A stretch of 47,736 bases of DNA from JBDKLC01 sp040384865 (lineage in GTDB: Bacteria > Patescibacteriota > Minisyncoccia > Phycocordibacterales > CAIZLB01): the NCBI GenBank assembly GCA_040384865.1, contig JAZKIM010000005.1, forward strand, positions 1-47,736, read 5' to 3'. Shown here in pieces: positions 6,631-13,768 of the stretch (within the stretch, counting starts at the first letter, position 1; each line of letters starts with the position of its first letter). The translations under genes were made by a program, and so were the position numbers. The notes below the pieces were generated by a model. That model ran no database searches, was not told the DNA's origin, and saw only the letters and a program-made list of their open reading frames with translations.

Positions 6631-7134
6631 TTAACGTCCTGAGGTATTGATGAATCCACTGGCTGAGGTGCCGCCTTGGCCTGCCTGACTACCACCACCC
6701 ATACTAAAACCGGTGTTGTAGTTCGAATAAGGTTGATTGTATGAAGTAGTCGGGTACGAATAGTTTCCATAGGCCGGAGTATTCGTTCGAGAAGTCACAG
6801 GTACATAGCTTAAGCTTGGATATTGCTGACTATAAGTTCCGTAATTGACCGTTGATGGATTTACGCCGGTTTGAACATACAAAGGCATTGGATATATCAC
6901 CGGTGTATATGTATCGTTGTAATAACGAGCTGGATCCTGAAAATATACGTAACGTGGAATTGGATACTGAACGGTTTGAGGATAGCTGCTATGACCATAA
7001 GAGCTTCCACAAGGGTTATATACATAATCGCAAGCAGCAGCGGCTCGAGGCAAGCCAAACACGATAATAAGGGCGATAGCGACCAAAACAATCACTGCAA
7101 ATCCTATAAAAAAGCTAGATTTCTTGATTTTCAT
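6631..7134 (-). CDS. membrane-anchored or secreted Tyr/Pro/Ser/Asn-rich protein
   Basis: 167 residues. A basic start (MKIKKSS) and a hydrophobic stretch (FFIGFAVIVLVAIALIIVFG) make a signal anchor or signal peptide; AAAACDYVYNPCGSSYG follows. The remainder is low complexity, rich in Tyr, Pro, Ser, Thr and Asn, with no folded domain recognisable, and ends in a Gly/Ser-rich part. The composition recalls the Asn/Tyr-rich tail of the secreted protein at 25985-27055. A role at the cell surface is likely; nothing more can be said. The two Cys close to the predicted cleavage region do not form a clear lipobox. Confidence 0.6.
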   Translation of the reverse strand: MKIKKSSFFIGFAVIVLVAIALIIVFGLPRAAAACDYVYNPCGSSYGHSSYPQTVQYPIPRYVYFQDPARYYNDTYTPVIYPMPLYVQTGVNPSTVNYGTYSQQYPSLSYVPVTSRTNTPAYGNYSYPTTSYNQPYSNYNTGFSMGGGSQAGQGGTSASGFINTSGR

Positions 7135-7185
7135 AATGATTGTAAAGTACCACGCAAAGAGGACTTCCGCAAGATCAATTGTATA

Positions 7186-7221
7186 ATATGAAATACCCGC
7201 TGTAAGGCGGATATTTCATAT
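7186..7221. terminator. hairpin between the helicase gene and 6631-7134
   Basis: ATATGAAATA (7186-7195) pairs with TATTTCATAT (7212-7221) and CCGC (7197-7200) with GCGG (7207-7210). It starts three bases after the helicase stop codon and lies just upstream of the next gene. The T-run is poor, so it may act as a weak terminator or an RNA-end stabiliser. Confidence 0.55.
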
Positions 7222-7223
7222 AT

Positions 7224-8771
7224 CTAATCGATAAAGGTAAGCGCTTTTCCCTTCTTGCCACCACGACCAGTTCGACCAATTCGGTGAACATAGTCATCGT
7301 AAGTCATTGGGATGTCATAATTGATCACGTGAGTGATGCCGGAAACATCCAAACCTCGAGCAGCAACGTCTGTCGCTACGAGCACCTGTACGCCGTCTCG
7401 TTTAAAGAGATCAAGGGCGCGGACGCGTCGTGAGTGATTTTTGTCGCCGTGAATAGATTCGGCTTTGATTCCTTTGGCAATGAGTTGTGTTGAAAGTCTT
7501 TCAACACCGTGCTTCGTCTTACCGAAGACAATAACCTTAGTGAAATCCGGCTGAGCAAGAAGCTGTGCAAGCACATCTACCTTGTTCTCTCCCGGCTTCA
7601 TCCGAACGATATCCTGATCGACGTTTTTTGCGGTGTCTCCTGTTTTAACGGAGATCATCACCGGTTTAGTAAGAAAGGCGCCAATAAGTTTTTCGATTTC
7701 AGAGGAAAGCGTTGCTGAAAAGAAAAGAGTTTGTCGATCCTTCGGCATGAACGCCATCATATATTTCATATCATTAATGAAACCCATATCAAGCATACGA
7801 TCGGCTTCATCAAGAACTACGGTCTTGAACGTTGTAAGGTTTAATTTCTTTCGTTCAATAAGGTCCTTGATTCGTCCTGGTGTACCGATAATGAAGTTGT
7901 TGTGATATTTAAGCTCAGAAATCTGTCGGCCTATTGGAGCTCCTCCAACACAGCATACAGAATAGATATTCATCTTCGGAGTAAAACCTCGAAGTTCGTC
8001 CTGAATTTGGATAGCGAGTTCGCGAGTTGGGACTACGACGAGAATATCTGTGTTTTTAGGGTCTTTCAAAACCTTATCGATAAGTGGAATAAGAAACGCT
8101 GCGGTCTTTCCAGTACCGGTGTTAGCGATACCAACAACATCAGCGCCCTTAAGGACATGTGGGATTGCCTTATCCTGAATAGGAGTTGGTGTTACATATC
8201 CCTTCGTGACGATATTTGCCTTAAGCTTTTCATCAACGGCAAAATCAACGAACTTGTGTTCTGGAATGAATTCCTGAACTACTTCAGTAACCTCTGCCTT
8301 CTTGATGAATTTAGAGATATCGATACGAGCGCCCATTGAGCGACCACGTCCATATCCACCACTTCGTCCGCCTGATGAATAACCGCCTCGGCTTCCGCCT
8401 GCACTGTACCCACCCCTACTCCCACTTGAACTGTAGCTAGTACGTCCGCTTGGAGAATATCCACCACGTGACGGTGAGCTATAGCTGGAGGTTGAGCTTG
8501 GTGATCCAGTTCCATATGAAGTCTGACTTCCAAATCCCCTACCTGCTGAAGGTGAATAAGAAGAGCTACGAGGCGCTCCTCGTGAAGGACCGCTTGAGTA
8601 ACTGGTTGATCGTGACGAATATGTTGGCGATGGTGATCGTCGTGCGCTTGACGAACCATGAGATGAAGACGTAGACGAACTACCGCCGACGTATCGGTAC
8701 GGTGATGCTGGACGTGCTTCTGCTGATATTCGCGGACCTCGCGACTGCCGACTGCTTGATTTTGGATTCAT
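7224..8771 (-). CDS. DEAD-box RNA helicase with a disordered RGG/Ser/Tyr-rich N-terminal region
   Basis: 515 residues in two parts. Residues 1-147 are low complexity, almost only Ser, Gly, Arg, Tyr, Pro and Thr, with one acidic residue (E18) and repeated SRGGYS units. From about 170 to the end lies a DEAD-box core: GYVTPTPIQ (Q motif), ANTGTGKT (217-223), PTRELAIQI, TPGR, DEADRMLDMGF, SAT, ATDVAARGLD and HRIGRTGRGG. It unwinds short RNA duplexes with ATP and probably serves ribosome assembly or RNA turnover. The protein stops soon after motif VI, so it lacks the usual bacterial C-terminal tail. Promoter at 8956-8984 and a structured 178-base leader suggest cold or feedback control. Confidence 0.92.
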   Translation of the reverse strand: MNPKSSSRQSRGPRISAEARPASPYRYVGGSSSTSSSHGSSSARRSPSPTYSSRSTSYSSGPSRGAPRSSSYSPSAGRGFGSQTSYGTGSPSSTSSYSSPSRGGYSPSGRTSYSSSGSRGGYSAGGSRGGYSSGGRSGGYGRGRSMGARIDISKFIKKAEVTEVVQEFIPEHKFVDFAVDEKLKANIVTKGYVTPTPIQDKAIPHVLKGADVVGIANTGTGKTAAFLIPLIDKVLKDPKNTDILVVVPTRELAIQIQDELRGFTPKMNIYSVCCVGGAPIGRQISELKYHNNFIIGTPGRIKDLIERKKLNLTTFKTVVLDEADRMLDMGFINDMKYMMAFMPKDRQTLFFSATLSSEIEKLIGAFLTKPVMISVKTGDTAKNVDQDIVRMKPGENKVDVLAQLLAQPDFTKVIVFGKTKHGVERLSTQLIAKGIKAESIHGDKNHSRRVRALDLFKRDGVQVLVATDVAARGLDVSGITHVINYDIPMTYDDYVHRIGRTGRGGKKGKALTFID

Positions 8772-8949
8772 TGTGAAAATAAAATAACTTCTCCACTAAA
8801 AATTCAGCGCATGATTGGCGAGCAATTATTGCTCATTTTGCCGCGCAGCTGTTTTGTGTGAGAAGTTACTTTACTTGGGCTTTTGGCCGCGTATTGCCTG
8901 ATAGTTTCAGGTTCCCTAAAAACAGAACTAACCGAGAGAATGGATTAGT
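8772..8949 (-). promoter_or_regulatory. long structured 5' leader of the DEAD-box helicase gene
   Basis: No gene is seen in this stretch. Inverted repeats: GAGCAATTATTGCTC (8820-8834), CCTGA/TCAGG (8897-8911) and a long-range pair TAACTTCTC (8785-8793) with GAGAAGTTA (8860-8868). The last one would cover GGAGAAG, the only purine-rich ribosome-site candidate, about 20 bases before the ATG. Confidence 0.5.
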
Positions 8950-8955
8950 GATACC

Positions 8956-8984
8956 ACTATATACCATGTTTGATTTGTTGTCAA
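8956..8984 (-). promoter_or_regulatory. promoter of the DEAD-box helicase gene
   Basis: -35 TTGACA (8984-8979), 17-bp spacer, -10 TATAGT (8961-8956). This is the best sigma70-type promoter in the window. Predicted RNA start near 8949. Confidence 0.85.
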
Positions 8985-8999
8985 CACTTCTTACAGGAT

Positions 9000-10028
9000 T
9001 TATAAAGAAACGTGAGTTGTCATACTATTCCCTTGCCCAACAATAACCTTGTCCCTGAGTAATATGTTATTTAATACTATAAGACCGATAACAATGACTA
9101 TAAAAGCGATGGTTGTGAGAGTAATTTTCGGATGATGAATTTTACCATTTACCAAAAGAATCAAGAGAAAAGCAACTATTATTACTCCTAGGAAAATAAG
9201 GAGCAGTGTGGTGCCTGTATGACGCGGTGAGGCCAAGAGATATTCTGTTAACCCTATCGGAGCAGCTACTTGAGAATCGAACTCCGCACCAGCTACTTGT
9301 ACGGTTGTGCTGGTATTTGTTGAGACAATGTTACTAGTAGTCGCAGCGACAGACGAAGATGCAGTCTTGGTGATTACCACAGCAGGCTTTGATACTGTCT
9401 TTTTCACAGGACTGGTTGTAGTTGTACTTGATGCAATACTTTTTGCAACGACTGGAATTACTGCAACACCAGGTGTGCCGAAGAATTGTGCTACGAATAT
9501 TGCCTGTTTTCCTTTGTACACCCCTTCTGCCATTCCAATACCTGTTTCCGTATATATTGATTTTACGATATTAGCTCGGTGAGTTGGAGAATTCATCCAA
9601 GCATCTACGACATCTTTAGAATCGGTGTAGTTTACCGCCAGATTTTCTCCTGCATGAGCATATGAATATCCCACCCTGTCCAGCCAATACCATGGTAGAT
9701 AGCCCTCAGGGCTGTTATGAGCGAAGTAACCCTTCTTGGCCATATCTTCGGCCTTTAAGCGTGCAGCCTCCGCCAAAAGCTTGTTTTCTACCAATTTTGG
9801 AGCGTTATTGCTCACCCGCTGATCGTTGGTCAATAGTGTAAGAACCCCTGGTAGAATAGCGGCAAGTGAAGAGTCTTTGTTAAAAATGAGAAAAGATTGA
9901 GCGAATACACCAAGCTCAACCACAAGCACTATTGCTAATAGCAAAGCGACTGAATTATCTCTCCAGAAATGAGGGTGATGGTTGTTTCCCTCGTGTGGAA
10001 TAAATACTTTTTTTAACCAGCGGATCAT
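9000..10028 (-). CDS. CAP (SCP/PR-1, YkwD-like) domain membrane protein
   Basis: About 342 residues. A membrane segment near the N-terminus (SVALLLAIVLVVELGVFAQ) is followed by an extracellular CAP domain: LTNDQRVSNNAPKL, AARLKAEDMAKKGYFAHNSPEG, SYAHAGENLAVNYT and MNSPTHRANIV contain the typical His and Glu residues of the cavity. Then comes a Thr/Ser-rich linker and two membrane helices near the C-terminus. YkwD-like proteins are common on bacterial surfaces; the reaction is not settled. ATG at 10028 is preferred because the in-frame GTG at 10073 lies within a terminator hairpin and because CATAAT (10043-10038) ends nine bases before 10028. Confidence 0.85.
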   Translation of the reverse strand: MIRWLKKVFIPHEGNNHHPHFWRDNSVALLLAIVLVVELGVFAQSFLIFNKDSSLAAILPGVLTLLTNDQRVSNNAPKLVENKLLAEAARLKAEDMAKKGYFAHNSPEGYLPWYWLDRVGYSYAHAGENLAVNYTDSKDVVDAWMNSPTHRANIVKSIYTETGIGMAEGVYKGKQAIFVAQFFGTPGVAVIPVVAKSIASSTTTTSPVKKTVSKPAVVITKTASSSVAATTSNIVSTNTSTTVQVAGAEFDSQVAAPIGLTEYLLASPRHTGTTLLLIFLGVIIVAFLLILLVNGKIHHPKITLTTIAFIVIVIGLIVLNNILLRDKVIVGQGNSMTTHVSL

Positions 10029-10058
10029 AGTTTTTTGATTATGCCACAATAGTGGTAA

Positions 10059-10094
10059 AAAACAAATGCGCACCTCGTGGCGCGCATTTGTTTT
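10059..10094. terminator. bidirectional terminator after the surface-protein gene
   Basis: AAAACAAATGCGC (10059-10071) pairs perfectly with GCGCATTTGTTTT (10082-10094). On the minus strand a T-run follows; it ends transcription of 10112-12109 just before the CAP gene promoter. Confidence 0.85.
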
Positions 10095-10111
10095 ATCTTT
10101 CTTAAAAATCT

Positions 10112-12109
10112 TTATGGAAGCTGCGGTACAGGGATTGCAGAAGCTGGGCAGTTAAGGATATTGATCCATCTCAATGTAGTCTTGTAGACATAACCAGTTG
10201 GGATAGTAATGCTTGGGTGCAAACCTGCTCGTACCCATGGACCGAGAACTTCTTCTCCATACTTTACCTGGAAGGTTCGAACCGCTGCATCAGTCTCTGG
10301 TCCGAAGAATCCGTTAACAGGCAACTGAATTCCAAGATTTTGATTGAGGAATGTCTGGAGTTTTATGACCTGCGTAGTGCTATTTGTTCTTCCAAAGCGT
10401 AAGTAGCTGGTAAGAAGAAGGCCGCAAGAACTTCCAGTGTCTGTTGAGGCACCGAGTACTTCTCCAGCCCCAGAACTAATCGGCGATGAGGAATATCCAG
10501 TCGGGCCACCAGAGTTGGTGTTTGTATTTCCCCCTCCACCTCCACTTGGAGCAGGTTGTGGAGCAGCATGCTGCTTGTTAGTGATAGTAACAACTGTTGT
10601 TGTGCCTGCCACTACGCTCACCGTTGAAGTAGGTGCAATTGATACGAGATCATAGTTTGAATCTGAGTTTTCAGCTATTACATAGCTTCCAGGCGCCAAA
10701 TTGATATATAGGGCATCTGATCCTTCGGCAACAGGCAAAGTGCTTGTGCCATTAAGCGTGACAGAAAATGAATGAGTATCACTTACTTCGCTTGATCCAT
10801 CAGACGCCACAACATTCTTAATTACTTTTATAGCCGTAGCGTTGTTGGTAAATGTACAATCAACTACATCCTCATCATTAATACTGATTGTCTCTCCATA
10901 AAGGACAGGACTGCCTGTATCTTGATTTTCGTATTGGCAACTAACACTACCGAAACTCCAATATGGAATTTGCTCTTCAGTCAATGTATAGACGCCCGGC
11001 TTAAGACCAGTTATAGAGCTTGTTCCAGTTTGAGCATTAGCAGTCGTGGTAGCAGTAAAACTTTCACCCTTCGTCAAAGTAAAGTGAAAATCCTGATCAA
11101 TATTTCCTGGATTTGTTACCTTGCGAATATTGATAGTGGCTCCACTTGTGGTAGCTGTTGAAGTTGAGAATGTGTTAGTGATAGTACAGGTAGCACTTGA
11201 AGAAGCTGTAAGATTAACAACACCCTGGCTATTACAATCTCCACTGAAAACACCCACATAATCGGTAGTAGTAGCTTCACTAACAACATGAGAACCTACA
11301 TTTGTTGTTGTAGCCACTCCTGATGTTACAGCATTACCGTCAAGGAAAAGATGGAAGTCTGAAGTAGTTGCTGTACCACCGTTAACGATTTTTACAACTG
11401 TAATAGTCGAAGTAGCAGTGGTTGTAGACACACCACCTGTGAAAGTATTTGTTAAGATGCAGTTTGCTGGAGTACTTGTAGAAACAGTCACATTACCCTG
11501 AGAATCGCAAGCACCACTGAATGAAGCGACGTAATCAGTAGTTGTAGCTTCGGTCACAACATGCACCCCTGCGTTTGTTGTAGTAGCAATTCCTGAAGTA
11601 ACAGGGCTACCATCAACAAAGAGACTGAAGCTTGAGGTTGCTGCCGTACCGCCATTAACAATTTTTGTTACAGTGAGGGAGCCTGTAGACGAAACAGGTG
11701 GAATGTTGACCTGAATTGTTACTACAGCTGGGCCAGAAGATTCTGCACCCTGCCAATTTCCATGATAAAACTTTATAGTTACATTGTAAGAACCAGATGA
11801 GGCATAGACATGACTTGCATTCCACTGACCGTTTGTTATGTCATCACCAGAAACATCAAAGGTGAAATTAGTATTTTCATCGGGCACTGTAGATCCATCA
11901 CCCCAATCAACACCAACATGTTGGTCGTCCGCTTGGCCAGCAAATTTAGTAGCTGTAGCTGTACCGTCAATACTTAGAGTGAGTCCTGAGACAGACTGAT
12001 TATCGAGATTCACAACATATGCTGGAGCAGCAGCCAAAGCAATACCAATTGGAAACAAAAGCATTGAAGTCGCCTGAACCATTGCTAGAGAATAGAGAAA
12101 CTTTTTCAT
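10112..12109 (-). CDS. large modular surface protein: PKD-like, repeated prealbumin/SpaA-like domains and a peptidoglycan-binding-like C-terminus
   Basis: About 665 residues. Signal peptide MKKFLYSLAMVQATSMLLFPIGIALAAA; then a PKD-like domain (VDWGDGST and HVYASSGSYNVTI); two near-identical repeats of about 80 residues (KIVNGGTA.TS.F, FSG.C.SQG, C..TNTF); two more related domains (IRKVTNPGN and IKVIKNVVASDG), each ending in C/T-F/I-TN; a Pro/Gly/Asn linker; and a C-terminal domain (FGRTNSTTQVIKLQTFLN, NGFFGPETDAAVRTFQ) that resembles PG_binding_1. The last part may bind it to the wall and the repeats may project outward. ATG at 12109 is chosen over 12139 because AGAAGGT lies seven bases before it. 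Confidence 0.8.
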   Translation of the reverse strand: MKKFLYSLAMVQATSMLLFPIGIALAAAPAYVVNLDNQSVSGLTLSIDGTATATKFAGQADDQHVGVDWGDGSTVPDENTNFTFDVSGDDITNGQWNASHVYASSGSYNVTIKFYHGNWQGAESSGPAVVTIQVNIPPVSSTGSLTVTKIVNGGTAATSSFSLFVDGSPVTSGIATTTNAGVHVVTEATTTDYVASFSGACDSQGNVTVSTSTPANCILTNTFTGGVSTTTATSTITVVKIVNGGTATTSDFHLFLDGNAVTSGVATTTNVGSHVVSEATTTDYVGVFSGDCNSQGVVNLTASSSATCTITNTFSTSTATTSGATINIRKVTNPGNIDQDFHFTLTKGESFTATTTANAQTGTSSITGLKPGVYTLTEEQIPYWSFGSVSCQYENQDTGSPVLYGETISINDEDVVDCTFTNNATAIKVIKNVVASDGSSEVSDTHSFSVTLNGTSTLPVAEGSDALYINLAPGSYVIAENSDSNYDLVSIAPTSTVSVVAGTTTVVTITNKQHAAPQPAPSGGGGGNTNTNSGGPTGYSSSPISSGAGEVLGASTDTGSSCGLLLTSYLRFGRTNSTTQVIKLQTFLNQNLGIQLPVNGFFGPETDAAVRTFQVKYGEEVLGPWVRAGLHPSITIPTGYVYKTTLRWINILNCPASAIPVPQLP

Positions 12110-12224
12110 TATTTTACCTTCTGTATTAATTGTTTTCATAAAAGTTAATAAGTTTTTGTAGTAATAGCAAACTGTGCTGATCGTACCAACGGTTTAGTTT
12201 AAATAAACATCTGGTGATGTTATC

Positions 12225-12252
12225 TGTATACTCTCTCTACATTAAAAGTCAA
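12225..12252 (-). promoter_or_regulatory. promoter of the modular surface-protein gene
   Basis: -35 TTGACT (12252-12247), 16-bp spacer, -10 TATACA (12230-12225). Leader of about 109 bases. The -35 box followed by TTTT and the 16-bp spacer match the promoters of the orphan genes. Confidence 0.7.
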
Positions 12253-12316
12253 TGAAGACTTAACTTGAGAGAATCTGCTACAGAAACAGCTTAATTGCTA
12301 TTGTGAAGGGTCTCTA

Positions 12317-12793
12317 CTATCGTGTGACTGAGATAGTAGATGCTGGTGTCACTTCAGACACCGCTGAAACAGTTATCCTACCATCCGTATCTACTGATAC
12401 CTGATAATTAGTATCATATACGCCCACACCAGAACACTCAGCAGAAGTAATCTGACCGTCCGCCATCGCTCCACCCGTCAAGTTTGGATCAGCAGGAAGT
12501 GCTGGCATATAAGTCGGAACCAAGTTCTCACAAATATCGGCCCCTGTATCGCTTATATCAGTCGGGGTAGCGTCTATATCTGTTGGTAACGTACCTTTAT
12601 GATCAGCGGCATATTGCCCAATAGCATTCAAAATTGCATTAACATTGCTTGTTCGCTGCGTGTCTCTTGCCTGCTTGAATTGTCTTGATGGGTTAATAGC
12701 AATAAGGACAATCGTTGCAAGGATGGCAAGGATACCCATAACCACCAACACCTCAATGAGCGTAAAACCTTTATTTTTAATTATGTTTTTCAT
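12317..12793 (-). CDS. type IV major pilin-like protein
   Basis: 158 residues. MKNIIKNKG^FTLIEVLVVMGILAILATIVLIAINP is a textbook prepilin: six-to-nine-residue basic leader, Gly before the cut, Phe +1, Glu +5, then the hydrophobic helix that packs in the pilus core. The globular part has two Cys (ADICENLVP and SAECSGVG) and ends GRITVSAVSEVTPASTISVTR, like the paralog at 3505-3978. As last gene of the pilus operon it is the best candidate for the major subunit. TATAAA six bases before the ATG suggests an additional internal, leaderless promoter that could raise its level above that of the upstream genes. Confidence 0.88.
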   Translation of the reverse strand: MKNIIKNKGFTLIEVLVVMGILAILATIVLIAINPSRQFKQARDTQRTSNVNAILNAIGQYAADHKGTLPTDIDATPTDISDTGADICENLVPTYMPALPADPNLTGGAMADGQITSAECSGVGVYDTNYQVSVDTDGRITVSAVSEVTPASTISVTR

Positions 12794-12838
12794 AATAACT
12801 TTATAATAAATTAATAAAACCTTTGTAGTAACCGGATA

Positions 12839-13276
12839 TTACACCTGTAATAAAATAGTGCAAGTGCCTCCAGAAATAGTTATGGAATTTGTTTCAAGCC
12901 AAGAAATAACCCTTCCTGAGGTAGGCTCAATTTGCACCTTCAAGTTACTGTACATATTTGAAGAACTTGCTTGGGTATAAATGACCTTGTTTACCCCCAA
13001 TGTATCTACTTGGCAGATGTAGCAAGGGCTGCCTTTTACGAATATTGTTTCCCTTCCTCCATAACTGCTATTTTGAACCAAATTAAGAATGGCGGTTTCT
13101 GCACAAGCTTCAGCCAAACGGGTACTTTTTGTTTTTAATTCCGAATTGAGAATATTAAAACGAAGACCAAAACTCATTGCACTAACACCAGTAATTATGG
13201 TCAGCAAAATTATAGAAATAATGATGGTGGTGATGAGGGCAATGAATCCGGTATTTTGTGATTTAATTTTTTTCAT
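12839..13276 (-). CDS. PilX-like minor pilin
   Basis: 145 residues. The leader MKKIKSQNTG^FIALITTIIISIILLTIITG is prepilin-like but has Ile, not Glu, at +5. LAEACAETAILNL and CYICQVD give three Cys, and one more Cys is near the end (GGTCTILLQV). PilX-like proteins belong to the minor-pilin tip complex. Only two bases separate it from the PilW-like gene upstream, and the major pilin follows 45 bases downstream, so it is in the pilus operon. It corresponds to 4030-4431 at the second pilin locus. Confidence 0.75.
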   Translation of the reverse strand: MKKIKSQNTGFIALITTIIISIILLTIITGVSAMSFGLRFNILNSELKTKSTRLAEACAETAILNLVQNSSYGGRETIFVKGSPCYICQVDTLGVNKVIYTQASSSNMYSNLKVQIEPTSGRVISWLETNSITISGGTCTILLQV

Positions 13277-13278
13277 AC

Positions 13279-13755
13279 TTATCGAAGATATCGCGTAGTA
13301 GTACCGAACTGTTTCCCATCTATCATAAAACTCAATTCAACTGCCCGAGGTGCACCAGCAGTTGGAGCAATGTGATGCACAAAAAAAGAACTGATTGTAA
13401 CCCTGTCGCTCGTTAGAGGTTGTGTGTTTCCGTTAAGATACACAACACCATTTGCAAAAGTAAAATCCTGCAGGCCATTTGGAGTATTTATAGAAAGCTG
13501 GCTACCCGAGTTCCCTTCAGTTGGCTGAACTATTGAGGTATATCCATTCAAAGCCCAATCTATCTTCCGCAGCAAGAAGTCGGCGTCAGCTTCAGCTGTA
13601 GTCTTGTTTGCCAAATCATGGCTACTGTCGATGAGCTGGTATGCGGCATATATGCCACTGGTCATAATAAAACTGAAAAGCACGATATAGAGAAGGGTTT
13701 CAATGAGGGTGAAGCCTTTGTTTTGAGAGGTTGTTTTTTTGAGGTGTACGAACAT
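13279..13755 (-). CDS. PilW/PilV-like minor prepilin
   Basis: About 158 residues from the ATG at 13755. KG^FTLIETLLYIVLFSFIMTSGIYAAYQLI is the class III signal with Glu +5. The following part (EADADFLLRKIDWALNG, then a beta-rich domain) matches PilW/GspJ-like minor pseudopilins. The start at 13755 is preferred over 13797, which would overlap the upstream gene and place an odd 14-residue extension in front of a normal leader. It is the fifth gene in the operon order PilB, PilC, GspH-like, pilin-propeller, PilW-like, PilX-like, major pilin. Confidence 0.8.
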   Translation of the reverse strand: MFVHLKKTTSQNKGFTLIETLLYIVLFSFIMTSGIYAAYQLIDSSHDLANKTTAEADADFLLRKIDWALNGYTSIVQPTEGNSGSQLSINTPNGLQDFTFANGVVYLNGNTQPLTSDRVTISSFFVHHIAPTAGAPRAVELSFMIDGKQFGTTTRYLR

Positions 13756-13768
13756 GTGAATATAAACA

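Noticed and set aside
8330..8771. Tandem DNA repeat or assembly artefact in the low-complexity part of the helicase gene
   Set aside because: The frame stays open through about 440 bases with varied codons and reads directly into the helicase core; no exact unit repeats enough times.
10029..10073. GTG at 10073 as start of the CAP-domain gene
   Set aside because: It lies inside a perfect terminator hairpin and before the -10 box; ATG 10028 fits the promoter spacing.
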